64,000 nucleotides of DNA from Flavobacteriaceae bacterium (GTDB taxonomy: Bacteria > Bacteroidota > Bacteroidia > Flavobacteriales > Weeksellaceae). The stretch spans positions 1 through 64,000 of the forward strand of contig JAAYKY010000007.1 of assembly GCA_012522185.1 (NCBI GenBank), written 5' to 3'. Under the pieces are notes generated by a model that did no database searches, had not been told where the DNA came from, and worked only from the letters and a program-made list of their open reading frames with translations. The translations under genes and the position numbers were made by a program. Shown in pieces: positions 32,870-42,575 of the stretch (its first letter is position 1; the number at the start of each line of letters is the position of its first letter).

Positions 32870-34153
32870 ATGAAAATCTGGGATAAAGGTTTCTCTGTAA
32901 ACGATAAAATCGAAAAATTCACGGTAGGAAAAGATCGAATTTTAGACGGTTATCTCGCCAAATACGATGCGATTGCGTCCAAAGCACAAGCCAATATGCT
33001 GAGTCAAGTCGGAATTATTTCGGCTGATGACAATCAAAAACTACAAATCGCGCTTGACGATATTCTGAAAGAAATTGAAAACGGAGATTTCCTCATCGAT
33101 GAAAACTTTGAAGATGTTCATTCCAAAATCGAAGCGGAATTAATCATAAAAACAGGCGATGCCGGAAAGATGATCCATACCGCACGCTCCCGAAATGACC
33201 AGGTTTTGGTGGCCATTCAATTGTTTTTGAAAGAATATTTGACCGAAACCAAAACAAAAGTGCTGGAATTGATCGATATCTTGGTCAATAAAGCAGACGA
33301 ACATAAAAACGACCTGATGCCCGGATATACGCATTTCCAAGCGGCCATGCCGAGCAGTTTCGGGATGTGGTTTTCGGCGTATGCAGAAAATTTATTGTCC
33401 GATTTATACTTCTTGGATGCGGCTTTCAAAGTTGCCGACCAAAATCCATTGGGTTCCGGTGCAGGATTTGGAACAAGTTTTCCAATCGACCGAAAAGCAA
33501 CTACCAAAGAATTAGGTTTTTCCGAAATGGCGGTAAGTTCTGTCGGAGCGCAAATGTTGCGTGGGAAATCTGAGAAATCGACTGCCGTAGCGATTTCGAT
33601 GATTTGCGGAACTCTTTCTAAAATGTCGTATGATTTGGTAATGTACAATAGTCAGGATATGGGATTTGTGAAATTGCCAAAGGAAATGACAACCGGTTCT
33701 TCCATTATGCCGCACAAAAAAAATCCCGATGTTTTTGAATTGACGCGTGCGCATTGCAATCGTTTGCAAGGATTGCCAAATGATATCATTTTGACTATCA
33801 ATAATTTACCGAGCGGTTACCACCGTGATTTTCAGATTTTAAAGGAAATTTTATTTGAACCGATGGTTCAGTTCAACGATATTCTCGATATTTTGATTTT
33901 TGCTTTGCCGCAAATTCAGATTACTGAAGGATTTATGAATCAGGAAAAATACGATTCAATTTATACGGTGGAAAACATCAACCATTTGTTGCAAACCGGG
34001 ACTTCTTTCCGGGATGCTTATAAAATTGTGGGAATTTCGGTGGACGAAGGAAATTACGTACCGCACAAGGAATTCCAAACTTCACATTTGGGAAGTATTC
34101 ACAATTTAGGATTGGAAGAAATCCGCGAGAAAATCAAACGATACAAAGGATAG
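32870..34153 (+). CDS. argH: Argininosuccinate lyase
   Basis: This 427-aa enzyme splits argininosuccinate into arginine and fumarate, the last step of arginine synthesis. The superfamily signature GSSIMPHKKNPD lies near 277-288 with its catalytic Ser, and HTARSRNDQ near 103-111 and GYTHFQAAMPSS near 147-158 complete the active site. No other arg genes are nearby. Slightly short, as is usual in Bacteroidota. Confidence 0.96.
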   Translation: MKIWDKGFSVNDKIEKFTVGKDRILDGYLAKYDAIASKAQANMLSQVGIISADDNQKLQIALDDILKEIENGDFLIDENFEDVHSKIEAELIIKTGDAGKMIHTARSRNDQVLVAIQLFLKEYLTETKTKVLELIDILVNKADEHKNDLMPGYTHFQAAMPSSFGMWFSAYAENLLSDLYFLDAAFKVADQNPLGSGAGFGTSFPIDRKATTKELGFSEMAVSSVGAQMLRGKSEKSTAVAISMICGTLSKMSYDLVMYNSQDMGFVKLPKEMTTGSSIMPHKKNPDVFELTRAHCNRLQGLPNDIILTINNLPSGYHRDFQILKEILFEPMVQFNDILDILIFALPQIQITEGFMNQEKYDSIYTVENINHLLQTGTSFRDAYKIVGISVDEGNYVPHKEFQTSHLGSIHNLGLEEIREKIKRYKG

Positions 34154-34164
34154 ATTTCCGGACG

Positions 34165-34207
34165 CTTTGACAAAGTTTTATTCGTAGTGAAGAGAACTTT
34201 GTCAAAG
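34165..34207. repeat. Inverted repeat CTTTGACAAAGTT after argH
   Basis: Thirteen-base arms at 34165-34177 and 34195-34207 are exact complements with a 17-nt loop. The 11-mer CTTTGACAAAG is nearly self-complementary, the same design as the two CCCTAACAGGG palindromes. It sits between the converging argH and anti-sigma genes and could end both transcripts. Confidence 0.75.
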
Positions 34208-34223
34208 TTTTGATGGAATTTCA

Positions 34224-35129
34224 TTAATTATCCCAAAACTGAGACTGAACTCCTTGTTTATTTTCTTCAATAAATTCTCGAATTTCTTTACTCTCTTTCG
34301 AATTTCTTTTTGAATTTTTTCCGGTGTAAATAATACTGATTGAATCCTTCATTTTTTGGAAGATAATTTGTTTCGGATAAGCGATTTCAGCATTCTCAAA
34401 AATGTAAATACTGTCGGACTTTGAAACCAAGTCGTAACGAATTGTTTTGTTTTTAAGCAAAACATCGAAGAAATTAAATTTAGAACTCAAAGAATCTTTT
34501 TCAGGAACAAAATAGGAATTCCCTAATCTCCTTTTGTCTTCCCTTTCAGAAAGTTCCGTTTGAGAAGGATTTTGAAGAATTGCTTTGCTTTCTTTTTTGG
34601 CTGAAATCGCAATCTCCTCGCTTTCTTCTGAAATTTTTGCTCTTGCCATTACGGGTGCAGCGGAAACTTCTTCTATGGGTGCGATGTCGTAAACCGCTTC
34701 TGATTTCATGGGTTCGGGAAGTTTTAATTCGATTTGTTGAGGTTTGTTTTCCAGTTCATTCTCGATGATTTCCGGTGCCGATTTTTTCTCTTCACGAATG
34801 ACCACTGATGGATTGCTTTCCTCCAATTTATTTAGAATCTCCGATGCGTTTTCTTCATTGATTTCTACCGGAACTTCATATACAATCTGAGTTGAATTCT
34901 CCAGCTTTGAAGCAGGATTGGGATTATTCAATAATGACCAAACACCAATGACCATTCCTAATACAACACAAGCTGCTGTGGCATATTTCCACCATTGAAT
35001 TTTCTTTTTCTGAACGGATTTTTCATCGAGTCGTTCTTCGATTCGGTCCCAAATCAAATCCCGCGGTTCTTCATCCAATCCGTGTCGGTTGTCCCGAAAC
35101 ATATCTTCTATGGGATCATTTGTGCTCAT
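34224..35129 (-). CDS. Putative membrane-bound anti-sigma factor
   Basis: This 301-aa protein has a cytosolic N-terminus (residues 1-46, acidic then basic), one membrane helix near 48-66 (ATAACVVLGMVIGVWSLL) and a long Glu/Ser-rich periplasmic part with low-complexity segments. Its ATG overlaps the sigma factor stop (ATGA), which is the usual layout of an ECF sigma and its anti-sigma. No zinc-finger (ZAS) motif is visible. Its inhibitory role is inferred from gene order and topology. Confidence 0.72.
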   Translation of the reverse strand: MSTNDPIEDMFRDNRHGLDEEPRDLIWDRIEERLDEKSVQKKKIQWWKYATAACVVLGMVIGVWSLLNNPNPASKLENSTQIVYEVPVEINEENASEILNKLEESNPSVVIREEKKSAPEIIENELENKPQQIELKLPEPMKSEAVYDIAPIEEVSAAPVMARAKISEESEEIAISAKKESKAILQNPSQTELSEREDKRRLGNSYFVPEKDSLSSKFNFFDVLLKNKTIRYDLVSKSDSIYIFENAEIAYPKQIIFQKMKDSISIIYTGKNSKRNSKESKEIREFIEENKQGVQSQFWDN

Positions 35130-35668
35130 ACCGATTTATTTTGGCTAATTCCATATTCGTTCAACAATACTTTCAACTTTTCCTTTGCCAAATTGAGCTG
35201 GGATTTCGAAGTTCCTTCGGAAATCTTCAGTTTTTCGGCAATTTCGCTGTGTTTATATCCCTCGATTACGTAAAGATTAAACACCGTCCGGCAACCGGTT
35301 GGCAGAAAATCCAGTAATTTCAGAATGTCCTGTTCATATAAATTTTCCAAAGCCGTTGCATCTCTTTTGGGTTGGATGTTTGAAGTTTCCAAATACACTG
35401 TAAAATCATTTTTCTTGCGAAGCTCCATCAGGCATTCATTGATAAAAATCCTTTGCATCCAACCTTCAAAATTTCCTTTTCCTTCAAAAGAATTGATGTT
35501 CTCAAAAATCTTCAAAAACCCTTTGACCAATACATCTTCCGCCAATTCTACATTTTTCATATAACGTTTGCAAACTCCAAAGAAGCGTGCGCTGTATTTT
35601 TCATACAACAACTTCTGAGCCTTGCGGTCACGGCGTTTACAGCCTTCTATGAATTCCACTTCTTTCAC
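35126..35668 (-). CDS. ECF-type RNA polymerase sigma factor
   Basis: In this 180-aa protein, region 2 covers residues 5-75 (LLYEKYSARFFGVCKRYM; FEGWMQRIFINECL) and region 4 about 115-170 (LPTGCRTVFNLYVIEGYKHSEIAEKL, SEGTSKSQLNLAKEKL). It starts at GTG 35668. It is co-transcribed with the anti-sigma gene by a 4-nt overlap, and directs polymerase to an envelope or stress regulon that cannot be named. The 238-nt gap before it is AT-rich and holds the aconitase promoter on the other strand. Confidence 0.94.
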   Translation of the reverse strand: MKEVEFIEGCKRRDRKAQKLLYEKYSARFFGVCKRYMKNVELAEDVLVKGFLKIFENINSFEGKGNFEGWMQRIFINECLMELRKKNDFTVYLETSNIQPKRDATALENLYEQDILKLLDFLPTGCRTVFNLYVIEGYKHSEIAEKLKISEGTSKSQLNLAKEKLKVLLNEYGISQNKSV

Positions 35669-35853
35669 GGTTTTTCTTCTGATTATAAAGATGCGAATAA
35701 ATTTAAAAAGGTTGGTTTGTGGAAAATTTAAATTAATTGACGATTCTTTATCAAATTATCTGATTTCTTGCATATTTCTTTATAATCATTCTAAATTATA
35801 AAGCAATAATTAATTTGAATTGAGAATGTTCTGAAAAATGTTTAATTAAAGGG

Positions 35854-35861
35854 TAAATTTG
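35854..35861 (+). promoter_or_regulatory. Candidate aconitase promoter
   Basis: TAAATTTG (TAnnTTTG) ends 45 nt before the ATG at 35907. Confidence 0.5.
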
Positions 35862-35906
35862 TAATCCTTTATTGAAAGGGAATTTTTAACTAAAAATTAA
35901 ACGATT

Positions 35907-38177
35907 ATGGCATTTGATATTGATATGATTAAGGACGTCTATTCCCGAATGAAAGAGCGGGTTGATACAGCAAGACAAGTTGTGGGGCGGCCTTTGACTT
36001 ATTCAGAAAAAATACTTTATGCACACCTTCATGCTGGAGTTGCAACAGAAGCTTACACACGTGGTGAATCCTATGTAGATTTCGCTCCGGATCGTGTAGC
36101 TATGCAGGATGCGACGGCGCAAATGGCACTTCTGCAGTTCATGCAGGCCGGAAAAGTAAAAACAGCTGTTCCTTCGACGGTTCACTGTGATCACTTGATT
36201 CAGGCAAAAGTAGGTGCGAAAATTGACTTACAAGACGCAATCAATAAATCTTCGGAAGTATTTAACTTCCTTGAATCAGTTTCCAACAAATACGGAATTG
36301 GTTTCTGGAGGCCCGGCGCAGGGATTATTCACCAAGTAGTTTTGGAAAACTATGCGTTTCCGGGTGGAATGATGATCGGTACTGACTCACATACGCCAAA
36401 TGCCGGTGGATTGGGAATGGTAGCGATTGGAGTAGGTGGAGCCGATGCGGTGGACGTGATGGCAGGAATGGCCTGGGAATTAAAAATGCCAAAATTAATC
36501 GGAGTTAAATTAACCGGAAAACTAAACGGATGGTCTTCTCCAAAAGACGTGATTCTGGAAGTAGCCGGATTATTGACCGTAAAAGGAGGAACCGGAGCCA
36601 TTGTAGAATATTTCGGTGAAGGAGCCGAAAGTCTTTCTGCAACAGGAAAAGGAACCATCTGTAATATGGGTGCTGAAATTGGAGCAACGACTTCCATCTT
36701 TGCTTATGACGATGCTTCTGAGCGTTACCTGAGAGCAACGGATCGTAATGATGTGGCTGAACTGGCTAATGCACACCGCGAATATTTACGTTCGGACAAA
36801 GAAGTTTATGAAAACCCTGAAAAATATTACGATGAACTAATTGTCATCGACCTTGATAAATTGGAACCAAGACTGAACGGACCTTTTACACCCGACTTGA
36901 TGACACCGGTTTCCAAAATGAAAGAAGTTGCCGGAAACAATGACTGGCCTTTGACGGTAGAATGGGGATTGATTGGTTCTTGTACCAACTCTTCTTACGA
37001 AGACCTTTCAAGAGCAGCTTCCATTGCCAAACAAGCAGTGGACAAAGGATTGGTGACCAAAGCAAGCTTTGGAATCAATCCGGGTTCAGAACAAGTTCGT
37101 TATACAGCGGAAAGAGATGGGATTTTGCAGCCTTTCAATGATTTGGATGCGGTAATTTTCACCAATGCTTGCGGACCTTGTATTGGTCAATGGGACAGAG
37201 AAGGAGCCGATAAAGAAGAGAAAAATACCATCGTTCACTCGTTTAACCGAAACTTTAAAAAACGTGCTGACGGAAACCCAAATACTTATGCATTCGTAAC
37301 TTCACCTGAAATGGTAGCAGCAATCGCGATTGCAGGTCGTCTGGACTTCAATCCGATTACCGATACCTTGACCAATAAAAACGGTGAAGAAGTAAAATTG
37401 GATCCACCGGTAGGAGAAGAATTACCTTCAAAAGGTTTTGATGCAGAAGATCCGGGTTATCAAGCGCCTGTGGAAGATGGGTCTACGGTGGAAGTAGTCG
37501 TGAAACCAGATTCAGAGCGCCTTCAATTATTGGAAAGTTTTCCGGCTTGGAACGGACAAAACATCATGGGGGCGAAATTATTGATAAAAGCTTACGGTAA
37601 ATGTACCACCGACCATATTTCAATGGCAGGTCCTTGGTTGCGTTTCCGTGGTCATTTGGATAATATTTCAAACAATACCCTGACAGGTGCTGTCAACGAA
37701 TTCAATCAGGAAACCAATAAAGTTAAAAATACTTTGACGGGCGAATACGGTGCGGTGCCAGATGTAGCAAGAGCTTACAAAGCAGCGGGCGTTCCAACCA
37801 TCGTAGTGGGAGACGAAAACTACGGTGAAGGTTCTTCACGTGAGCACGCAGCCATGCAGCCGAGACATTTGGGGGTAGCAGCGGTTTTGGTACGTTCTTT
37901 TGCACGTATTCACGAAACCAACCTGAAAAAACAGGGAATGCTTGCGCTTACATTTGCCAACAAAGAAGATTACGATAAAATTCAGGAAGACGATACCATT
38001 AACTTTATCGATTTAACTGAGTTTGCGCCGAACAAACCTTTGACTTTGGAATTCGTTCATGCGGACGGAACCAAAGATTTGGTCAAAGCCAATCATACTT
38101 ATAATGCAGCTCAGATTGAATGGTTCAAAGCAGGTTCTGCACTGAATCTAATCAAAAAGCAACAAGCTCAGAATTAA
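35907..38177 (+). CDS. Aconitate hydratase, mitochondrial-like
   Basis: This 756-aa Fe-S enzyme interconverts citrate and isocitrate in the TCA cycle. The [4Fe-4S] cysteines are in [10 protein letters not shown] (near 354-363) and CGPCIGQW (near 421-428). The swivel domain has [10 protein letters not shown], where the SRE arginine binds substrate. The N-terminus ([15 protein letters not shown]) and length match the mitochondrial/AcnA-type enzymes common in Bacteroidota. It stands alone with its own promoter box and terminator. Confidence 0.96.
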   Translation: MAFDIDMIKDVYSRMKERVDTARQVVGRPLTYSEKILYAHLHAGVATEAYTRGESYVDFAPDRVAMQDATAQMALLQFMQAGKVKTAVPSTVHCDHLIQAKVGAKIDLQDAINKSSEVFNFLESVSNKYGIGFWRPGAGIIHQVVLENYAFPGGMMIGTDSHTPNAGGLGMVAIGVGGADAVDVMAGMAWELKMPKLIGVKLTGKLNGWSSPKDVILEVAGLLTVKGGTGAIVEYFGEGAESLSATGKGTICNMGAEIGATTSIFAYDDASERYLRATDRNDVAELANAHREYLRSDKEVYENPEKYYDELIVIDLDKLEPRLNGPFTPDLMTPVSKMKEVAGNNDWPLTVEWGLIGSCTNSSYEDLSRAASIAKQAVDKGLVTKASFGINPGSEQVRYTAERDGILQPFNDLDAVIFTNACGPCIGQWDREGADKEEKNTIVHSFNRNFKKRADGNPNTYAFVTSPEMVAAIAIAGRLDFNPITDTLTNKNGEEVKLDPPVGEELPSKGFDAEDPGYQAPVEDGSTVEVVVKPDSERLQLLESFPAWNGQNIMGAKLLIKAYGKCTTDHISMAGPWLRFRGHLDNISNNTLTGAVNEFNQETNKVKNTLTGEYGAVPDVARAYKAAGVPTIVVGDENYGEGSSREHAAMQPRHLGVAAVLVRSFARIHETNLKKQGMLALTFANKEDYDKIQEDDTINFIDLTEFAPNKPLTLEFVHADGTKDLVKANHTYNAAQIEWFKAGSALNLIKKQQAQN

Positions 38178-38199
38178 AAATTCGTAAATCAGAATAATT

Positions 38200-38231
38200 A
38201 AATCCCGTTCAGAAATGAGCGGGATTTTTTT
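38200..38231 (+). terminator. Intrinsic terminator after aconitase
   Basis: An 11-bp stem (AAATCCCGTTC with GAGCGGGATTT, one G-T pair) and a 6-nt loop are followed by a T-tract. Confidence 0.9.
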
Positions 38232-38357
38232 AAATTACTAGAAAGAAATTATCAATAGAGCGATTGAAGCCATTTGAAAGGTTCTGACTTTGTTAACGAT
38301 TTGTAAACACAAAGATTTAGCACGGATTTTGGCATATACTAACCAAATCTTTAAATT

Positions 38358-39242
38358 ATGAACACAGTTAGATTCTTTTTAGGCGCATTGATGATTATGG
38401 CGGGAACCGTTGTAATGGATGCACAAGTTAGATCAACATCCGGAAACACCGTGAGAAGCGGGTCTGAAAAAGCGACCACAACCAATTCGTCTGTACGTTC
38501 AGGCAATTCGACACAGGTTCGCCAGTCAACCGGAACAAATCAAACGGTACGTTCCAATCAGAATTCATCTGTGCGAAACAATCAGTCGGCAACAGAAAAG
38601 CAGCCGGTGAGAGCGACGCAGAATAATTCAGTTCGAAACACTTCAACTTCAAATAATGTTCGGAATAATTCTTCGGTAAAAAATGAATCGGTTCGTTCCA
38701 ATTCAACTCCGACTCGTGCAAATAATGGCAGCCAATCGGTTAGAAACACTGAGAATAGAACAATCCGAGTGGAAAATCAGCCGCAAGCAAGAACTTATAA
38801 CCGAAATTCAGTGAAATTTGAAAGTGGTGCGGCGCGAAGAGTGATTTATCACAATAATAAGAATGCGAATTTTCACAAAGTGAATTACAATAACCATTAT
38901 TATTACATCGACAACGGATATTATTACCAATGGCACAACAACCACTATATGAGAGTGATGGCTCCGATTGGATTTTACGTTCACACATTGCCGATGGGCT
39001 ATACCAATATCTATATTGGCGGAAACCATTACTACCACTATAACGGAACTTTTTATAACTGGTATAATAATAACTATTACGTAGTTGAACCTCCGATTGG
39101 TGCAATCGTTTATGCTTTACCTGCTGATTATGAGAGGGTTTATATCAACGGCGAGAGGTTCTATGAATACTTCGGAGTATTGTACAAAAGAGTTAGATAT
39201 TACGGCAAGAGAGCTTATCAAGTAGTAGGATACATCAATTGA
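38358..39242 (+). CDS. DUF6515-like secreted protein
   Basis: In this 294-aa protein a signal peptide (1-22) is followed by a low-complexity Asn/Ser/Thr/Arg/Val segment (to about 145) with repeated SVR and TVR units. The C-terminal half has repeated YYxxNxxYYxW blocks (HYYYIDNGYYYQW; HYYHYNGTFYNWY), as in DUF6515 proteins. It is probably periplasmic or on the surface; Tyr/His/Asn-rich repeats of this type are of unknown use. Single gene, ended by a terminator. Confidence 0.82.
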   Translation: MNTVRFFLGALMIMAGTVVMDAQVRSTSGNTVRSGSEKATTTNSSVRSGNSTQVRQSTGTNQTVRSNQNSSVRNNQSATEKQPVRATQNNSVRNTSTSNNVRNNSSVKNESVRSNSTPTRANNGSQSVRNTENRTIRVENQPQARTYNRNSVKFESGAARRVIYHNNKNANFHKVNYNNHYYYIDNGYYYQWHNNHYMRVMAPIGFYVHTLPMGYTNIYIGGNHYYHYNGTFYNWYNNNYYVVEPPIGAIVYALPADYERVYINGERFYEYFGVLYKRVRYYGKRAYQVVGYIN

Positions 39243-39266
39243 TAAATAGATTTTAATTAATCTGGG

Positions 39267-39292
39267 AACCCGGCTTTAGGTCGGGTTTTTTT
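39267..39292 (+). terminator. Intrinsic terminator after the DUF6515-like gene
   Basis: Stem AACCCG/CGGGTT with a GC-extended loop is followed by seven T residues. It separates this gene from the converging pigment cluster. Confidence 0.85.
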
Positions 39293-39305
39293 CATTTCCA
39301 ATTCT

Positions 39306-40490
39306 TTAGGAATTCGACAAACTACTTGGTTTTTTTCTCAATTCCAATAGGAAATGAGCGCCTGTTCCGAAAATTATCGCACCAAGTATTGCAACCGTAA
39401 AACTTCCAACTATGTATTGCAACAAATGTTGACCTACGAATTCTTTATAAGACTCCAAAGCATCCCAACGAAAAGGAGGAAGGGGTTTATTGCCCAAAAT
39501 AAAACCACCCGTTTTCAGCGAAATATAAATGATAAACGGAATCAACGGCGGCATACTGACATTGGAGAAAGCAAAAGCAATCAATTTGTTCAGTCTCAAT
39601 AAAAAAGCAAGCGAAAGCACCAAAATCGTATGAAATCCCCAAAAAGGAGAAAGCCCGATGAAAACACCCAAAGCAACAGAAAGAGCTTTTTTGGCATTTG
39701 AATCCTCGCTGTGAAGTAAATCTTCTAAAAAGAATCGTTTAAATCCTTTTTTTTTAAAAGAATTGAAATAAGTCTTTGGTTTATAATAGATAAGTGCAAG
39801 GAAAACCAGCCAGGTATTCAACAAACTGATTCTTGAAAAGTCCTTAAACGGCCGAAAGTGCGAAACCCTTTCCGATTCATCATACAAAACCTGAATCGGA
39901 ACATTTTTAACTGGAATCCCTGCCCAAGCTGCCTTCACGATGACTTCGATTTCAAATTCAAATTTTCTCGTGAAAAACTTCATGTCTTTCATTCGTCGGA
40001 TCGGATACAGCCGAAAACCCGATTGAGTGTCTTGGAGTTTAATTCCCGTTTCAAATCGATACCAGAAATTGGAAAAACGATTCCCAAAACTGCTTTTTCC
40101 GGGAATTCCGTCTTGCTCCATATTACGGTCGCCAATGAGCAAAGCTTCACCGTTTCTTTGAATTTCTTCCAGAAATACCGGAATATCTTCTGGGAAATGT
40201 TGACCATCGGAATCGATGGTTATCACATAATCAAATCCAAGTTTCAAAGCCTCTTTAAACCCGGTTCGTAAAGCCATTCCTTTGCCTTGATTTTTAGGTA
40301 GATGAATGGCTTTAATTGGCGAGAATTCTTTTAAAATTTCAGCCGTAGAATCGGTGGAACCATCGTTTATCACGATGATTTCATTTGTAATTGTCAAAGT
40401 TTTATCCAAAACGCGTCGTAGCGTTTTTTCATTGTTGTAGGTCGGAATGAGGACACAAGCATTGAGGTGACTAAGCGCGTTGGAGGACAT
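39306..40490 (-). CDS. Glycosyltransferase family 2-DUF2062 fusion
   Basis: In this 394-aa protein, residues 10-235 form a GT-A glycosyltransferase (CVLIPTYNNEKTL; VITIDSDGQH carries the DxD metal motif; QDTQSGFR). Residues 255-385 are a DUF2062 membrane module with hydrophobic helices. It is the last gene of the pigment cluster. Similar genes in flexirubin and aryl-polyene clusters are thought to add a sugar or polar head for membrane anchoring. The donor and acceptor are unknown. Confidence 0.88.
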   Translation of the reverse strand: MSSNALSHLNACVLIPTYNNEKTLRRVLDKTLTITNEIIVINDGSTDSTAEILKEFSPIKAIHLPKNQGKGMALRTGFKEALKLGFDYVITIDSDGQHFPEDIPVFLEEIQRNGEALLIGDRNMEQDGIPGKSSFGNRFSNFWYRFETGIKLQDTQSGFRLYPIRRMKDMKFFTRKFEFEIEVIVKAAWAGIPVKNVPIQVLYDESERVSHFRPFKDFSRISLLNTWLVFLALIYYKPKTYFNSFKKKGFKRFFLEDLLHSEDSNAKKALSVALGVFIGLSPFWGFHTILVLSLAFLLRLNKLIAFAFSNVSMPPLIPFIIYISLKTGGFILGNKPLPPFRWDALESYKEFVGQHLLQYIVGSFTVAILGAIIFGTGAHFLLELRKKPSSLSNS

Positions 40491-40498
40491 TTTTGGAT

Positions 40499-40963
40499 TT
40501 AACTTTTGGAATAATCGGTCAAATAACCCTTGATCATATTAACCAATCCTTGGTCTTGAATTTCGGGAAGTGCCGACTGTATAAATTTTTTATCCGACTC
40601 AATTTGGGTGTTGTATTTAAACATTTTGGGAAGGTTTTCCTGAATGCTCAAACGAATCAGACGAATTTCCACATTGTCCGGATCCTTTTGCACCGCTTTT
40701 TCAATCAAATCAATTCCGTCTTTTACTTTGTTTTTTCGTTGCAATAAAGGTTCGTAACGCGCAAGCAAAGTTTGTCCGGCTCCTTTGTAAGCAAGCATTA
40801 CCGCTTTATCGGAACTGCTCACCGTTTTTACTTGTTCGTAAAATGAATTGGCCTTTTCTTCGGACTTTGTGGCTTCACGATAAGATTTCCGCAAATCGTT
40901 TGATTGCGCAAAAACTGCCAAGGAAAAATTCAGGGTGATGAAAATAAATAATAATGATTTCAT
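40499..40963 (-). CDS. Periplasmic TPR-like helical protein of the pigment cluster
   Basis: The 154-aa protein has a signal peptide ending near FAQS (residue 21). The rest is helical, with a TPR-like stretch (GIDLIEKAVQKDPDN, VEIRLIRLSIQENL). It has no known catalytic motif. It lies 8 nt before the glycosyltransferase start and 2 nt after the hotdog gene, so it belongs to the operon. A scaffold or carrier role in envelope delivery is a guess. Confidence 0.7.
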   Translation of the reverse strand: MKSLLFIFITLNFSLAVFAQSNDLRKSYREATKSEEKANSFYEQVKTVSSSDKAVMLAYKGAGQTLLARYEPLLQRKNKVKDGIDLIEKAVQKDPDNVEIRLIRLSIQENLPKMFKYNTQIESDKKFIQSALPEIQDQGLVNMIKGYLTDYSKS

Positions 40964-40965
40964 AA

Positions 40966-41337
40966 CTAAATTTCTTTAAAATTCCCTCCGAATTTTAGAG
41001 CCGGATTTTCATCCATCAAAACCATGGCTTTGATGGAAATCTCTCCTTCTTCTACTGGTTCAAAAGACAAATCAAACCGCACTTCCTCGTTTTCTTCGGG
41101 ATTGATGATGGCCATAAACTTCACATTTCGTGCCGTTTTCAGCATCAATTCTTTGCCGAAATGCTTCTCACTCAATTCCTTTATGATTTGCATAGTGCAA
41201 ACGCCCGGTGTAACCGGATGATTGGGAAAATGCCCTTGAAATATCGAATGATTTTTATCGATTTTTACCATAACCGAAATTCCATTTTCAGTGGATTTTG
41301 AATCAAGAATGATGTAAAAATCGTTTAGAAGTTTCAT
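40966..41337 (-). CDS. FabZ-like hotdog protein (dehydratase, altered active site)
   Basis: The protein has 123 aa from the ATG at 41337, which avoids overlap with the beta-barrel gene. FQGHFPNHPVTPG matches the catalytic-His loop of FabZ (3-hydroxyacyl-ACP dehydratase). The position of FabZ's catalytic Glu, four residues past PGV, is Gln here (CTMQ). It may be a half-active partner in a heterodimer or a non-catalytic subunit. Part of the polyene-forming set of the cluster. Confidence 0.82.
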   Translation of the reverse strand: MKLLNDFYIILDSKSTENGISVMVKIDKNHSIFQGHFPNHPVTPGVCTMQIIKELSEKHFGKELMLKTARNVKFMAIINPEENEEVRFDLSFEPVEEGEISIKAMVLMDENPALKFGGNFKEI

Positions 41338-41356
41338 AAATATGCGGAAATAATTA

Positions 41357-41953
41357 TTATTTAAGGCGAAATTTATAAACAACGCCAAGCTGAATGACCT
41401 GATTTAGACGAGATTTGCCGTTGTCCCAGTTGAAGAAGTCTATGACATCTTGCAATCCTTGTTTGTACCTTGCCTCGAAGCTTAATCCAAAGGGTAAATC
41501 ATAACCCAAACCACCTACCACTGCGAAATCAAAAGGTTGCGTATAAAGATAACCCAAGTAATTTCCCTCATCATCATAAATTCCTTGATCCGATTCAGAA
41601 TAGCTATCGTCAATTTCGAAATTGAATTCAGGCCCAATTAAAAAATGAAACCCTTCCGCGAAATAGAATTTATTGATTACACCTATCGTAAAATAAGTCA
41701 TTTTTAAATCTTCTCTTGTATTATAAACCTCTGAAGCCCCTTGCATGGAAACACCTATTTCTGGCTGAAGTGCATAAAAATGACTGAATTTAACAGCAAA
41801 AGCTGCCCCACCATATGCGCCTACATAGGATTTTCCATCCATATCGCTCACATTGGCAATGTTGATACCTGCTTTCGGTCCCAGCCAAAGCTCAACTTGT
41901 GCTTGAGAGATTACAGAAAACATCAATAAACTAAGAATAAAGATTTTCCTCAT
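41357..41953 (-). CDS. Outer-membrane beta-barrel protein (PorT/OmpW-like)
   Basis: In this 198-aa protein the signal peptide (ending SQAQ) is followed by WLGPKAGINIANVSD, typical of small Bacteroidota barrels, with alternating aromatic strands and a final strand ending in GVVYKFRLK. It sits in the outer membrane. Within the cluster it could help place the pigment lipid, but such barrels are widespread and it may be a passenger. Confidence 0.8.
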   Translation of the reverse strand: MRKIFILSLLMFSVISQAQVELWLGPKAGINIANVSDMDGKSYVGAYGGAAFAVKFSHFYALQPEIGVSMQGASEVYNTREDLKMTYFTIGVINKFYFAEGFHFLIGPEFNFEIDDSYSESDQGIYDDEGNYLGYLYTQPFDFAVVGGLGYDLPFGLSFEARYKQGLQDVIDFFNWDNGKSRLNQVIQLGVVYKFRLK

Positions 41954-41963
41954 GAAATTAATT

Positions 41964-42575
41964 TTATTGGTAATTTAACAAATGTAAGTAAATTTTTATT
42001 GGCATTTTACTATGAGAAATTTCAATTTTTAGAAATGATTTTTCCCAATCATTCAAGTCGATTTTGATGTCCTCCTTTCCATTTGCCAAAATGATTTTAA
42101 GCAATTTGCCTGATGGGTCAAACTGATAGTAAAGATTTTTATTATCAATAAATTTCGAAACTTGAAGAACCCTATTTTCATGATTTGAATATTCAGCTTC
42201 TATCCAATTCTCTTCCGAAAATAGCATCGCAAAATCTTTTTCCAATAAATTCAAAAGTATTTTTCTGTCCAACTCTTCAATGGCGTAATTTAACTTTAAC
42301 TCTCTTTCAATGATTTCAAAATCAAGTATTTTGCCGCCAAATTCATTCAGAAAAGCCAAACGATAATGATTTATTTCTAACTTTTTAACGGCTAAAATTC
42401 CTCCGAAATTATTCCCAAAGGCATCAATTGAAATTTTAAAGGATTTTTCTTCGAAAACTTTTAAATAGTCGGGGGTGAACCTTTCAATTGTTCTCTCTTT
42501 CGGCTCAAAATCTTTTGTGTAAGAAGCGCAAGAAACAAAAACCAGCAAAAAACTACATAAAAGAAAACTTTTCAT
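41964..42575 (-). CDS. Lipoprotein of the pigment cluster, unknown function
   Basis: The 203-aa lipoprotein has signal MKSFLLCSFLLVFVSC with the lipobox Cys at 16, then strand-rich sequence without a named domain. Similar lipoproteins of LolB-like or DUF3261 type are found in aryl-polyene clusters next to LolA, and a LolB-like role is plausible; similarity is not visible by eye. It overlaps the LolA gene by 23 nt. Confidence 0.68.
   Translation of the reverse strand: MKSFLLCSFLLVFVSCASYTKDFEPKERTIERFTPDYLKVFEEKSFKISIDAFGNNFGGILAVKKLEINHYRLAFLNEFGGKILDFEIIERELKLNYAIEELDRKILLNLLEKDFAMLFSEENWIEAEYSNHENRVLQVSKFIDNKNLYYQFDPSGKLLKIILANGKEDIKIDLNDWEKSFLKIEISHSKMPIKIYLHLLNYQ

Noticed and set aside
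38428-39105. Antisense open frames rich in Ser, Ile and Val opposite the DUF6515 gene
   Set aside because: They mirror the Tyr/Asn-rich codons of the real gene on the other strand.
38500-39150. Tyr/Asn-rich repeated codons as a possible tandem DNA repeat
   Set aside because: Units are irregular at DNA level and explained by protein repeats (YYxxNxxYY).
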